A stretch of 64,000 nt of DNA from Sphingobium soli (GCF_020782245.1 NZ_JAJGNP010000014.1:1-64000), one strand, 5' to 3'; positions 44,528 through 54,072 are shown, numbered from the stretch's first letter. Notes: a model not told the origin generated them from the letters alone. Numbers and translations: made by a program.

Positions 44528-45126
44528 GCTGCCTCCATCAAGCCGGCGTTGAAACTCGCGATCCATTCTTCCATCGTCGGCCGCTCGGCGATCGGCACGA
44601 TGCTGGCGGCGTCCTGGAAACGGATGAGATCGGTCGGCGCATCGCGACGGATCGCGTCGATCTCGGCCTCGGGGAGCAGCCGCTCGGCGCGGATGAAATC
44701 GGTGATCCTGCCGGGCCGGGTCCTGGTCGATCGGCGCCACAATCCCTCGACGGTGCGCAGGCGCGGTTCGGCGCGGGCCTCAATCAGGACAATCAAGCGA
44801 AGGCACCACGCCGGCAGGGCGCGTACTTCATCGGGCCGGATGGCGCCGCAGAAGAAGCAGCTCGACTTGGGCGGCACCGGGAGACCGGCGGCCTCGATCC
44901 GGGCGATGCAGCGATCGCGCGTCCAGTTCCATTCGCGCAGCGGATAGCGGCACTGGAACAGCGGATCGTCCAGCCCGGCAGCATGGGCATGACGCCGGGA
45001 ATCGGAGGGCGACGTGTCGTAGCCGATCAGCCGCTCGACCTTCTGCCCATTCGCCCATGCGGCGCGAGCCGGTGCCCATTGCTTCAGGAAAGCGTCTTGC
45101 GGCGCCACCTTCCATTTGAGACTGCA
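44524..45126 (-). pseudogene. PAPS reductase-family (PP-loop) protein, 3' part, split by a 9.2-kb element
   Basis: Reading frame from the junction: SLKWKVAPQDAFLKQWAPAR, later KSSCFFCGAIRPDE, ending FNAGLMEAA. This is the C-terminal ~200 residues of a PAPS reductase/FAD synthetase-like adenine nucleotide hydrolase. The N-terminal part is at 54316-54668, ending GRHSCS. Removing the element and one CTGCA repeat joins CAT AGT TGC AGT CTC AAA TGG in frame. In its present form a short ATG-started product from 45108 could still be made, but without the nucleotide-binding part. Confidence 0.85.
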
Positions 45127-45229
45127 TTAGGTCTGCATCGACCTGTCTTATTGGCTCCGCAAAGCCCGCATTTCCGACATCCCCAGTCCTCCTCCCCTTC
45201 CAAGACGCCCGATTAGGGCGTGACCGCCT

Positions 45230-45694
45230 TCAGGCAGTGGAGGGATCGGGCGCTTCGGCGTTGATGCGGATAGGGACGGGCAGGCGTATCCGATCGAGTT
45301 CCTGCACGAGTTGCGCGTTGCGGCGTTCAAGGCGCTCCGCGCGCTGTTCGGCCTCGAGGGCGCGCTTCAGCAGGCTGGCATTATGTGTTGCGAGGGCGAT
45401 GTTCTTGGCTTCCACGTGCCGAAGAGCAGAGCGTGTGCGATCGGCATCGCCGGCGGCCATTTCAGTGGCGCCCTCACGTTGCGATTGAAGCTCGCGCAGG
45501 GCGTCAAGAACGTCGGCATGGTGCGTATAGATGATGTTGCGGCCGACCCCGGCTGCTCGTGCAAGAGCGGCGACCGTTGGCGCGGCGGACGGGTCTTTGG
45601 CAAGGACGCCAAGGGCTTCGCGCAGACGTGCATTGGTGTTCGCCCGGCGACGGGCCTGCGGGGTGGATAGGTCAGATTCAGACGTCACCGGCAT
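45230..45694 (-). CDS. TnpC-like (DUF6262-type) transposition accessory protein
   Basis: 154 residues from the ATG at 45694 (GACGAAGGAA before it). The N-terminal part has a helix-turn-helix (TVAALARAAGVGRNIIYTH) and the C-terminal part a long coiled coil (EAEQRAERLERRNAQLVQEL). It is the last gene of the recombinase operon and overlaps the third recombinase by 17 nt. Tn554 TnpC modulates orientation and frequency of transposition; the same is inferred here. A hairpin ACGCCC/GGGCGT (45205-45221) follows it. Confidence 0.7.
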   Translation of the reverse strand: MPVTSESDLSTPQARRRANTNARLREALGVLAKDPSAAPTVAALARAAGVGRNIIYTHHADVLDALRELQSQREGATEMAAGDADRTRSALRHVEAKNIALATHNASLLKRALEAEQRAERLERRNAQLVQELDRIRLPVPIRINAEAPDPSTA

Positions 45695-47480
45695 TTCCTT
45701 CGTCGAGCTGGTCGAGGATACGGCGAGATTCCTGGATGCGGGCTTCGGCAAGTGCTCGGCTCTCGCGATCGAGGTCATCGCGCTGGATCAATGCGGTGTT
45801 TCGTTCAAGCCGCGCTTCCCAGACCGGCCTATGCCGGTCGGTCACGGCGAAGTTGGCGCAAGTCGAGCAGGTGCTTTGTGTGCGAAGCACCGGGTTCGGC
45901 TCGCGCTCGCCGCCGAGGCAAGCGGAGGTCTCCCGGCGGTAGAGGCAGTAGCCCCAGTCGCATACGCCGAGGCGCATATCCGTGCCGGCGAGGATCTCGG
46001 TGATATATCCATCGACGTCGCTCGATAGCGTGCGCCCGCGGAACGGCGATCGCTCGGAGAGCATGACGCCCGCCTTCCCGGCGACGTTCGGCGCCAGGAG
46101 CAGGTCTTCCAGCGCCTTGCGGGTTTCTTCGGCGGCTTGGTCGTCGATCAGCTGGGCAAGCTCGAAGTCGGTGCCCACATAGGCCCGGTCGGTCATCGCG
46201 CGGTGGACATGGCCGAGATGGCGTTGCAGCGCCGTCAGGCCGGTGCGGTCGCGCCGCCCGATGAACCGTGAGAACGTCTTGCGACCCTGATAGGTGGTCA
46301 GGTGCCAGGTGCCGCCTTGGTGTTCCGGCAAGGCAAGGAACGGCGCAAGTCGTTCGTTCAAGCGGATATTGACCATGGGTGATCGCAGTCGAGCGACGGG
46401 CATCATCGTCGGAAGCGGCGAGCGTCCCCGGCCGAGCTGGTGGAGCCAGAGGTTCCTCTTCCCGCTAAGTTCGCGAAGCGGAGCGGAGAGACGTTCGAGG
46501 ATGTGGATCGCCCGCTGGACCGGCTCGGGCGCGAGCCAGCGATGGACGTCCCCATGTTCCGTCAGCGACGTCTTCGTGATCGTGCCGACCAGATAGACGT
46601 GTTCCTCGCCGTCTCCGTCGGCCGCGCGCCGTTCGAGGCAACCCTCCTCAAGCCTGAGTATTTCGGAGGCTCTCGCGCCAACGAGATAGGCGATGACGAC
46701 GAAGCAGGCGTCGCCAAGGCGATCGAGCATGAACGTCAGGCGGCGCAGCGGCCATTCCGGATTCGGATACAGATCCGCGTGGGGGCATGGCTCAGCCAAC
46801 ATGGCGCGTCTGATATGCCAGTGGAGCCTTCGCCCCTGATGCTGTTGTCGAAACTTCTCATACAGATCTTCGAGGCGATCGCGCAGCGCGAGTATCTGGT
46901 CCGCTGGGTCACCGAGCAGTTCCATAGCGCCGCTGATGAGAGGCACGGCGATCTCGTCGGGCGTATAGGGATGGCCGCCATAAGGTTTCCAGTGCCGCTT
47001 CCCAACCGAACCGGCACGAGGCGGCGCCATCAGCGGCGCGTCGTCCAGCTTGTCGCGCTGCATGTGGAACGTGCGGATCGTGCCGAGATAGCCTTCGGCG
47101 GTGCTGAGGGAGAGCCGTGAAGCGTTCCTGCCGGGACGGGCGCGCAACATGGCCACGAACCGGTCGACGGCGTCTTGATCGAGATCCTTGAAGCATCGGA
47201 CGTTCTCGGCTGCCATCCATCGAACGAGGAAGCGGATGTGGCTGAAGTGACCATCGACCGTTTCCTTGCGAAGTGGCATCCGCCCTTCGGGCGGATCGGC
47301 CCGCAGCGAGAACAGGAACAGTTCGGCGGCGTGCCGGAGCGGCGTCCACTGATCGTCCGTGAACCGGCTCCCGTCCGGCATTTCGAAGCCCCAGTTGAAC
47401 GTCGTGGCGGCGGGGACGCCTTCGTTTCCGAGCAATGGCGCCGGAAGTTGGGTAGGCGTGGATGTCGGGACGGAGGCCAT
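45678..47480 (-). CDS. Tyrosine recombinase, third of the trio
   Basis: 600 residues. The catalytic-domain signature is visible: Arg in VGARASEILRLEEG, the HxxR-like TYQGRKTFSRF (histidine replaced), His in LQRHLGHVHRAMT and the tyrosine in DRAYVG. The C-terminal ~120 residues contain cysteines (CDWGYCLYRRETSAC; STCSTCANF) that could bind zinc. Follows the second recombinase by 4 nt. Integration and excision need all three proteins in related elements. Confidence 0.83.
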   Translation of the reverse strand: MASVPTSTPTQLPAPLLGNEGVPAATTFNWGFEMPDGSRFTDDQWTPLRHAAELFLFSLRADPPEGRMPLRKETVDGHFSHIRFLVRWMAAENVRCFKDLDQDAVDRFVAMLRARPGRNASRLSLSTAEGYLGTIRTFHMQRDKLDDAPLMAPPRAGSVGKRHWKPYGGHPYTPDEIAVPLISGAMELLGDPADQILALRDRLEDLYEKFRQQHQGRRLHWHIRRAMLAEPCPHADLYPNPEWPLRRLTFMLDRLGDACFVVIAYLVGARASEILRLEEGCLERRAADGDGEEHVYLVGTITKTSLTEHGDVHRWLAPEPVQRAIHILERLSAPLRELSGKRNLWLHQLGRGRSPLPTMMPVARLRSPMVNIRLNERLAPFLALPEHQGGTWHLTTYQGRKTFSRFIGRRDRTGLTALQRHLGHVHRAMTDRAYVGTDFELAQLIDDQAAEETRKALEDLLLAPNVAGKAGVMLSERSPFRGRTLSSDVDGYITEILAGTDMRLGVCDWGYCLYRRETSACLGGEREPNPVLRTQSTCSTCANFAVTDRHRPVWEARLERNTALIQRDDLDRESRALAEARIQESRRILDQLDEGNAGDV

Positions 47481-47484
47481 GAGG

Positions 47485-49302
47485 CTATTCCAGGTCCGGC
47501 AGCGGCGGCAAGGCGGGTATGTGCCGTTCCGCGTCCGGCATCATTTCGGGCGGGAACGCCGGCAGCAGGTCTTGTGTCAGCGCCCGAAGGCTGGGGGCAT
47601 AGAAGAGGCTGAACCGGATCGGGTCGATGCGTTCCCGCGCCGCTTCAAGATGCATGGTGGCCTGGACAATGCGCGCCAGATGACCCGGGTCGATCGGGAC
47701 GATTAGGCCTGGACAGGCAAGGCAGCCTCCCAGTTTCGGGCACACGCGGCCAGGCTGTGCCTGCCCGCCGTCGACCGGTCGAAGGCAGTCGTGGCCGAAC
47801 AGCGCCGTCACCCGCGCGCTGGTATCCGGCCCTTGATGTTGCGAGTCATGGGCGGGCGTCTCGCCGGTGACCCATGTGATCATCAGCGACTGGAGCCGAG
47901 CGATCGTATCGCGTTCGAGGCGGCGGACGGCCTCGCCATCGACATAGATGTCGGTGGTGGCGACATTCGCATGATTGAGGACCGCCTTGGCCGCCATGAT
48001 ATCGCCCTGCGACGCTGTGTAGTGGGCGCTTGCCATGCTGCTGCGGAACAGCTTGGGCGAGAAGTCGGGAAGCAAGGAACGGGACTTGCCCGGATGCGCA
48101 TCGTTCCAGGAGGCGATCGCGCCATTATGCCGTTCGTAGAAGCGCAACATTGCCGATCGCAACGTGGCCTGCACGATATGACCGGCGTGATGCTCGCGCT
48201 CGAGGCGTCCTGTCGTCATGAGGAAGCGGTGGAGGAACAGCCGGTCGCGTTTGGACGGCTCCACATGCGGTAATAGGGGCGCCGTCATCGCAAGGAGCTT
48301 TTCGATCAGGCGCGGCGCCGCATAGGGTCGGCGATTGTCGAACGAGCGCCGTTGCATGCGCTTCACCTTGCCGCCGGCACGAGGTTTCACCCACTCGACC
48401 ATGACGCGATGCCGCTCGAGCGGATGCGGCACGAGGCAGTCCCGCTTGATCTGGCGCAGCGGACCGGCGTTGGCCGCCGTCTGGATCAGCAGCACGATAT
48501 AGAACGCAACCAGCGTGTCGGTCGTGAGGTGGAGATAACCCTCGAGCTCGCGGAACCCGCCTACCTCGGCGATCCTCTGCCGATCGGGCTTGTTAAGGTC
48601 CAAGCCTCGGTCGGTCGGCATGATGCCGTGGCCGCGGCGATGGAGCTTCCAGATCCAGCGATCCCGTTCGGCGGTCCGCCCACTATGGAGCGGCACGTTC
48701 GGAAGATTGACGATGGTTTGCCCGTGCTGGAACTTGGCCCATGCCGTGTCGATCTCGGCATAGCAGACTGCCAGCAGGGCGCGCATTGCGGCTGGTGTCA
48801 GCCGGTCTTGCGGTAACCGCTGGACGCCGGCGAGCGGGATCGGATTGTTGGGAACGGCGAAGCCCGGTGCGAACAAGCCTGGATTGTCCGCGATCGCGCG
48901 CTTGAGGACGGGCCGGATCATACCGAACTGACCGGATTGTGAGCGGACGCCACGCCTGCGCCCGTCAGTGGGCATCGCCAGCCAGGTGATGAACCGGCGG
49001 ATCGTTGCCGTGTCGAGGTCTGCCGCGCGCCTGACACGCGCGTCTTCGCGCAGGAACCTACCGAACACGCGCAGCGCGAACCAGCGCGCGGTGCGGGTCG
49101 CGACGCTGGATGCCATATCATGATCGCGGAAAGCCCGGGCGATGGCGGCGCTGATATCGTCCGGCAACCCGAACAGCGCCGGGTCGAAGCGTTGGACGAT
49201 CTTGCCCCATTCGTCGCGGAACTGGATCTCGACGACCTCCGCCGGATGGTTCGCCGGTGCCGGATCGAGTCTCAGCGTGCGATCGAGGCGGCCTCTAGCC
49301 AT
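47485..49302 (-). CDS. Tyrosine recombinase, second of the trio (TnpB-like)
   Basis: 605 residues, close to Tn554 TnpB in length. The catalytic block includes Arg in GPLRQIKRDC, LFRSSMASAHYTASQGD (Arg/His box) and VLNHANVATTDIYVDG with the nucleophile tyrosine. A Cys-rich tail (CPKLGGCLACPGL) resembles a zinc site. The start overlaps the first recombinase by 8 nt, so the three are translationally coupled. Confidence 0.85.
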   Translation of the reverse strand: MARGRLDRTLRLDPAPANHPAEVVEIQFRDEWGKIVQRFDPALFGLPDDISAAIARAFRDHDMASSVATRTARWFALRVFGRFLREDARVRRAADLDTATIRRFITWLAMPTDGRRRGVRSQSGQFGMIRPVLKRAIADNPGLFAPGFAVPNNPIPLAGVQRLPQDRLTPAAMRALLAVCYAEIDTAWAKFQHGQTIVNLPNVPLHSGRTAERDRWIWKLHRRGHGIMPTDRGLDLNKPDRQRIAEVGGFRELEGYLHLTTDTLVAFYIVLLIQTAANAGPLRQIKRDCLVPHPLERHRVMVEWVKPRAGGKVKRMQRRSFDNRRPYAAPRLIEKLLAMTAPLLPHVEPSKRDRLFLHRFLMTTGRLEREHHAGHIVQATLRSAMLRFYERHNGAIASWNDAHPGKSRSLLPDFSPKLFRSSMASAHYTASQGDIMAAKAVLNHANVATTDIYVDGEAVRRLERDTIARLQSLMITWVTGETPAHDSQHQGPDTSARVTALFGHDCLRPVDGGQAQPGRVCPKLGGCLACPGLIVPIDPGHLARIVQATMHLEAARERIDPIRFSLFYAPSLRALTQDLLPAFPPEMMPDAERHIPALPPLPDLE

Positions 49303-50437
49303 CGGCGGGGATCAGCTCACCATAAAGATAGGCGAGGCTCTCGCTCAAGTCGCGCTCGTGCAACTCGACGCAGCGCAGATAGATCGCGGTGGTCGTGATC
49401 GAGGCGTGGCCGAGCAGCACCTGCACCACCTTGAGTGGGTTCAGATCGGGATTGGTGCGGGCCTGGATCTGAAGGCGGGCCAGCATCGCCATCGCGAAGG
49501 TGTGCCGCAGCCAGTGCAGCGTGCCCTGAAGTCCCGCGGCCGCGAACGCTTCCGCGAGCTGCGCCGTCAGGAGTTTTCGCGTCATGGCGCGGCCATGCTC
49601 GTTCAGCAGGAGATTAGGCGGCGCGCGATAGCCCCGGTCGGAACGGCGGATACCGCGGACGATCCGGGCGCGATCCTCGCCCGCATACCAGTGTGTATGA
49701 TCAAGCAGCCGAAGCGGCGGATAGACCGTCCTTGGCCGGTCGCCCTTGGTGATATGGAGCGGCACGCCGACAAGTGGATCGCTGTCGAGGTAGAGTGGCC
49801 AGCTATCCGGGATCTGGTCGAGGGCGAGCGCGCAAAGCTCCTTGCGACGCAGACCCGCCCCAAGCGCCCATTGCGCGGCAAGTCGGGCGGTAGGCCTCAG
49901 ATGCGCGAACAGCCGTGCCAGTTCGTCGGCACGCAGCGGTCGCGGCAGTTTTTCCGGGCGTGAGACGATCAGCTCATTGACCTGGCGCCGCTGCAAGCCT
50001 GGGCGATAGGCGCCGTCGAGCATCAGCGTCATCTTCTCGGTCAACCGGAACGGGCAGTGGTCGATCAGCCCCTTATCGAGCGCCCAGCCATAGAAGCGGC
50101 AGACGGTCGAGACACGCGCATTGATCGTGGTCCGGGCATAGGGCCGCCCGGTATGCGTGCTGGGATTCTCCAGCATCCGGTTGCGATAGGCGGCGATGAC
50201 GCGTTCGTCGGCCTCGCGCCATTCGATCCCCGATTGTTCGAGCGAGTCGAACCAGTCGTGGAGATGCTCGCCGTAGGTCCGCACGGTTTCGGAGGCGTGG
50301 GCACGGCCGCTTAGCTCTGCATGCTCCATGAGCCAGACGAAGGCCGGCTCGATGATCGCCATGTCGGCGTCGAACAGAATCGGGAAGCCAGCGGGGACAT
50401 TGGGCACGCCAGAGGCAGCCCGAATCACTGATACCAC
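49295..50437 (-). CDS. Tyrosine recombinase, first of the trio (TnpA-like)
   Basis: About 380 residues from the GTG at 50437 (GAGGGAG seven bases before it); the frame is open to 50593. SAM-like N-terminal domain (ETVRTYGEHLHDWFDSLEQS), then the catalytic domain: GAGLRRKELCAL, HWLRHTFAMAML and LLGHASITTTAIYLR. All canonical R-H-R-H-Y residues appear present. Size matches Tn554 TnpA. Transcribed divergently from the TIR cargo. Confidence 0.88.
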   Translation of the reverse strand: MVSVIRAASGVPNVPAGFPILFDADMAIIEPAFVWLMEHAELSGRAHASETVRTYGEHLHDWFDSLEQSGIEWREADERVIAAYRNRMLENPSTHTGRPYARTTINARVSTVCRFYGWALDKGLIDHCPFRLTEKMTLMLDGAYRPGLQRRQVNELIVSRPEKLPRPLRADELARLFAHLRPTARLAAQWALGAGLRRKELCALALDQIPDSWPLYLDSDPLVGVPLHITKGDRPRTVYPPLRLLDHTHWYAGEDRARIVRGIRRSDRGYRAPPNLLLNEHGRAMTRKLLTAQLAEAFAAAGLQGTLHWLRHTFAMAMLARLQIQARTNPDLNPLKVVQVLLGHASITTTAIYLRCVELHERDLSESLAYLYGELIPADG

Positions 50438-50640
50438 GGGCCATCTCCCTCGCCCGCACAGGTGCGATTTCGAAAGTAGCGCAACATGCTCGATTTGGCC
50501 GACGCATTTCGATGGAATGGGCGCTTTCCTCGCCATGCCGAAGGGTGTCGCTTCGACCAGCCTACCCCAAGCACTCACCGCGCCTGCTGACACCTGGCGT
50601 CCGCCTTGATATGAGTGGACGATGATCGAGGGGGGAAGCG

Positions 50641-51129
50641 GTGGCGCGTCGGGTATTCTTTAGCTTTCACTATGACCGTGACGTTCGACGGGTCGTGCAA
50701 GTCCGCAATTCCTGGGTGGTTCGTCCAGGTGGCGAAGCGCAGCCTTTCTATGACAAGGCAGAGTTCGAAGAGGCAAAAAGACGCGCGGGCGGCATAGAAA
50801 AATGGATCGAAGAGCAGCTCAAAGGCACGTCCGTGACTGTGGTGCTGTTCGGCGCAGAGACGTATGATCGCGAATGGGTCCGGCACGAGATCAAGAGAAG
50901 TTACGAGCTTGGGAAAGGCCTATTGGCCATCGACATCCATAGCGTAAAAGATCCGCAACTTGGAACTGATCGACAGGGGACCAACCCTCTCAGTTATTTT
51001 ACAATAAAGCAGAATGGCCGAGATATTCCGCTGTCGAACCTATACGGGACATATGATTGGGTCCGGGATAACGGCTATGCCAACATGCCGGCTTGGATCG
51101 AAACTGCGGCAAAAGCGGCCGGTCGCTGA
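50641..51129 (+). CDS. ThsB-like TIR-domain protein, copy 1
   Basis: 162 residues, all TIR fold: RRVFFSFHYDRDVRRVVQVR at the N-terminus, FYDKAEFEEAKRR, VTVVLFGAETYDREWVRHEI with the conserved glutamate region, then GLLAIDIHSVKD. This matches the DUF1863 ThsB type, which in Thoeris senses phage and makes a cyclic ADP-ribose-like signal. First of three plus-strand genes; the second starts 5 nt later. No ThsA gene is adjacent. Confidence 0.83.
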   Translation: MARRVFFSFHYDRDVRRVVQVRNSWVVRPGGEAQPFYDKAEFEEAKRRAGGIEKWIEEQLKGTSVTVVLFGAETYDREWVRHEIKRSYELGKGLLAIDIHSVKDPQLGTDRQGTNPLSYFTIKQNGRDIPLSNLYGTYDWVRDNGYANMPAWIETAAKAAGR

Positions 51130-51134
51130 CACCA

Positions 51135-52295
51135 ATGAGTATCTATGAACTGGCCATACTTGGTGCGGCAACGCCAGAGGAGCGTGCAACACTGACAGCG
51201 ACGCTCACGGATATCGTTTCCGACTTCGGATTGACGTTGGGGGACGATGTAGTTGTGCATAATGCGGCAACGCTGGGTGAGCGGCACAAGCCAGCAGCAT
51301 TCGCGTGTGCGTATTTTGGAGGAAATGCCCAGCAAGATCTCGAAGCGGCCCAAGACCTGATCCGGGCCAGTGCGCCCATCATTCCAACGATTGCCGCTGG
51401 CGCAGACTTCAATGCTCACATCCCCCCGCTTCTCCAGCCCATCAATGGGCTAACGCGGCGCGCTGACGATCCAAATATGACTGAACTCGCGTCAGCAATG
51501 CTGGAATGCGTGGGCTTACTTCGTCGACAGCGACGGGTTTTTGTGAGCTATCGGCGCGTGGAATCCCGAGCAGCAGCGTTGCAACTTCACGATCTCCTTG
51601 CGTCCCGCGGATTCGACGTATTCTTGGACACGCACGACATTAGGCCCGGCGATCCGTTCCAAGATGTGCTTTGGCATAGGCTCGTCGATTCTGATGTTAT
51701 GGTTATGCTCGACACGCCTACCTATTTCGATAGCCGCTGGACTCGACAGGAAATAGGAAGAGCGCGCGCGAAAGAGATCCAGGTCCTTCGTGTAATTTGG
51801 CCTGAGCATACGCCAAACAAGCTGACCGATCTTGCAGAGACTATATATCTTGATCCAGAGGAACTCGAGGGGCCAGATGGCCCAATAGTAGCCAAAACGG
51901 CGGATACAATCGTCCTGGAGGTCGAGCGGCTACGAAGCCGGAGCATCGCATCTCGATATATGTCGATTACCGGCAAACTTCGCGCTGACGTCGAGAAAAT
52001 TGGTGCGTCAGTGGAAGGCGTCGGCGCACATCGGGCCGTCGCCGTGCGGTTGCTGGACGGCGAAAAGATCTGGGCATATCCGATCGTCGGAATCCCCACG
52101 GCTGAAATTTTGAACGATGTGGCCGATAAGGCGCGACGAGCGGAACAGCAGGAGATACCGGTACTGGTCTACGATCATATCGGCATCCGTGATGCATGGA
52201 ATGCTCATCTCCGATGGCTTGGGGAGCATATTCGCGCGGTCCGCACGATTAAAGTTTCCGAAGCCGGATGGGCTCTTGCGGCATGGGAGAACTGA
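51135..52295 (+). CDS. Three-part TIR-domain protein
   Basis: 386 residues from the ATG at 51135. Residues ~1-120 are an unrecognised α/β domain (MSIYELAILGAATPEERATL). Residues ~130-265 are a TIR domain: RRVFVSYRRVESRAAALQLH, FDVFLDTHDIRPGDPF, and DSRWTRQEIGRARAKEI with the probable catalytic glutamate. The C-terminal ~110 residues are unrecognised. It sits between a ThsB-like gene and a SLOG gene. Likely an NADase-type signal producer or effector; which one cannot be told from sequence. Confidence 0.72.
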   Translation: MSIYELAILGAATPEERATLTATLTDIVSDFGLTLGDDVVVHNAATLGERHKPAAFACAYFGGNAQQDLEAAQDLIRASAPIIPTIAAGADFNAHIPPLLQPINGLTRRADDPNMTELASAMLECVGLLRRQRRVFVSYRRVESRAAALQLHDLLASRGFDVFLDTHDIRPGDPFQDVLWHRLVDSDVMVMLDTPTYFDSRWTRQEIGRARAKEIQVLRVIWPEHTPNKLTDLAETIYLDPEELEGPDGPIVAKTADTIVLEVERLRSRSIASRYMSITGKLRADVEKIGASVEGVGAHRAVAVRLLDGEKIWAYPIVGIPTAEILNDVADKARRAEQQEIPVLVYDHIGIRDAWNAHLRWLGEHIRAVRTIKVSEAGWALAAWEN

Positions 52296-52297
52296 CC

Positions 52298-52954
52298 ATG
52301 ACTGAGGCCATTTTTCTTTCGGCAGGCGTGCCGGATCCGAAGCGAGGCCCACAATATGCGGCGACCGCTGACAGTGTCGCGATTACAGCCGCAGTCTCCG
52401 CTTTGGTGCACGTCACGCTAGGACGCAGGCTGCTTGTTTGGGGTGGTCAACCCGCAATAACACCAATGATCTGGGTGGTCTCGCAAGACATAGGAATAAA
52501 TTACGGACACTGGGTCCGGCTCTACCAGTCTCGCCATTTCAAGGACGAGTATCCCGAGGATAATGAGCGGTTCAACAACGTGGTTTATACGGACGAGATT
52601 GAGAAGGATCGGGAGAAGAGCTTGCTGGCCATGCGCGAGCGTATGTTTTCCGAACACAAGTTCAAAGCGGCAGTTTTCATTGGGGGTATGGGCGGGATTG
52701 TACAGGAATATGAAATGTTTCGACGCCTGCAACCGGACGCTGCAGTGATTCCAGTAGTCTCCACGGGCGGCGCGACGCTTGAAGTTGGGGCGCAGGTTGA
52801 ATCTCTATCGCCCGACCTAGCGGAAGACCGGGACTATGTTGCGTTATTTCACCGCCACCTTGACGTTTCCGTCCGAGAGGAGCGCTTCGAAAGTCCAACT
52901 CTCCAACCGGATGTCGTTGAGAAGCGATTTTGGCAACCCCCTGCCACTGCTTAA
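52298..52954 (+). CDS. Stand-alone SLOG-domain protein
   Basis: 218 residues from the ATG at 52298, two bases after the previous stop. The Rossmann-like SLOG pattern is clear: IFLSAGVPDPKRGPQYAATA, LGRRLLVWGGQPAITPMIWV, FIGGMGGIVQEYEMFRRL and IPVVSTGGATLEVG. In ThsA a SLOG domain binds the TIR-made cyclic nucleotide; here it is separate from any SIR2 or other effector, so it may sense the signal and pass it to a partner. Last of the three plus-strand cargo genes. Confidence 0.77.
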   Translation: MTEAIFLSAGVPDPKRGPQYAATADSVAITAAVSALVHVTLGRRLLVWGGQPAITPMIWVVSQDIGINYGHWVRLYQSRHFKDEYPEDNERFNNVVYTDEIEKDREKSLLAMRERMFSEHKFKAAVFIGGMGGIVQEYEMFRRLQPDAAVIPVVSTGGATLEVGAQVESLSPDLAEDRDYVALFHRHLDVSVREERFESPTLQPDVVEKRFWQPPATA

Positions 52955-52970
52955 ACGGGACGGGAACTCG

Positions 52971-53525
52971 TTATTCACCAGCCAGCCACTCGCTAAGCTC
53001 GGTAGCTGTGTTCCTTTTCTCGTCGAGGACCATCCAGACGCGCTTTTGATGACCCTGTAGATCCCCCCAGACGATGCGGCGGTATAATCCCAGATACTCC
53101 CACGACGCCCATGCCTGCTCATGCGCGCTGTCGGATGCCGGGAACAGCGCGATCTTCGTCAACCCTTTATACCCATCCGCGACGCCCAACTCCCAGGGCA
53201 CCCAACGACTGTCCTTGCTGTTCTTGCTTGCAAGAAGGACAAAGCGCTTGGTCTGACGAATACGGCTCTTTAACAGCCCTGCCGTTTCCTCCGTCGTGTA
53301 TGGGGGCATTTCCGGGTCGATTTCATCGACATAAACCTTGGCGCCGTGCCCTTCTAATACACGAATGGCGCCAACGACGAGATCATCGTCCTTGCTTGAG
53401 TGCGAAAGAAATGTAGCACCCGACAGCGCCCGAGAAGAAGCAGATTTCCTGAGGTTTACCTGCTCGTTGATGTTCAATTTGCCAGCGAAATTACGAAGCT
53501 CGGATTTGGTAATATATTCTATCAT
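52971..53525 (-). CDS. TIR-domain protein, minus-strand pair
   Basis: 184 residues. The TIR domain begins around residue 35 (GATFLSHSSKDDDLVVGAIR), then GAKVYVDEIDPEMPP and RFVLLASKNSKDSRWVPWEL with the conserved Glu. The N-terminal ~34 residues are a short helix region. Convergent with the SLOG gene (16-nt gap) and downstream of the second ThsB-like gene by 49 nt. Probably part of the same system. Confidence 0.75.
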   Translation of the reverse strand: MIEYITKSELRNFAGKLNINEQVNLRKSASSRALSGATFLSHSSKDDDLVVGAIRVLEGHGAKVYVDEIDPEMPPYTTEETAGLLKSRIRQTKRFVLLASKNSKDSRWVPWELGVADGYKGLTKIALFPASDSAHEQAWASWEYLGLYRRIVWGDLQGHQKRVWMVLDEKRNTATELSEWLAGE

Positions 53526-53574
53526 TCTTGCCGCCCGCTCTTAATTCCGCGCAAAATCTCCGATTCTCTGCACT

Positions 53575-54072
53575 TCAGTTATTTGCTCGGATCGCAATGG
53601 CCTCTTCAATCCAAGTCTCGATCCCATTCTTAATCGAGTCATAGGCGGCTTTGCTATCTGCTCCGGAAGGAGAGACGAGCTTCACTATGGAAGAAAGCTT
53701 CTTCCCTGTATTGGCGTAGCCTATTTCATCAAATGGATTGCTGCCTGCCACGCACGAGTTCCCATCGTGACCAAGAAGTTTGTTTATCCGGATACCCACC
53801 ACGCCTTTGCCTGCGTCCCAACCTTTGACGATCTCGCGGATCACCCATGGCCGGTTCGCTGTTTCCGAACCGACGAGCACCACCACGCAACTCTTGCCGT
53901 ACATGTTGTCATCGATCCATTTTTCGATGGAGGCTTTGCCCTTCCGCTTGACCTCCTCCCAAGCATTCGCAGTGCAAAGAGTCTGCCCTTCGAGGGCTCC
54001 GATGTTACGCACCTGCTGAGTACGCCAAAAATCGTTCGCGAAGTGAAAACTGAAGAAAACGCGCCGCGCCAT
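53575..54072 (-). CDS. ThsB-like TIR-domain protein, copy 2
   Basis: 165 residues from the ATG at 54072 (AAAGGGGGCCTT before it). RRVFFSFHFANDFWRTQQVR, ASIEKWIDDNMYGKSCVVVL, then ETANRPWVIREIVKGWDAGK. Same DUF1863 TIR family as 50641-51129 but clearly diverged (about a third identical by eye), so not a recent duplicate. Multiple ThsB genes sensing different phages are known for Thoeris; the same is plausible here. Confidence 0.82.
   Translation of the reverse strand: MARRVFFSFHFANDFWRTQQVRNIGALEGQTLCTANAWEEVKRKGKASIEKWIDDNMYGKSCVVVLVGSETANRPWVIREIVKGWDAGKGVVGIRINKLLGHDGNSCVAGSNPFDEIGYANTGKKLSSIVKLVSPSGADSKAAYDSIKNGIETWIEEAIAIRANN

Noticed and set aside
53575-54072. Second ThsB-like gene as a recent duplication of the first
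   Set aside because: Same family and similar motifs, but most residues outside the motifs differ, so the two are old paralogues or independent acquisitions.
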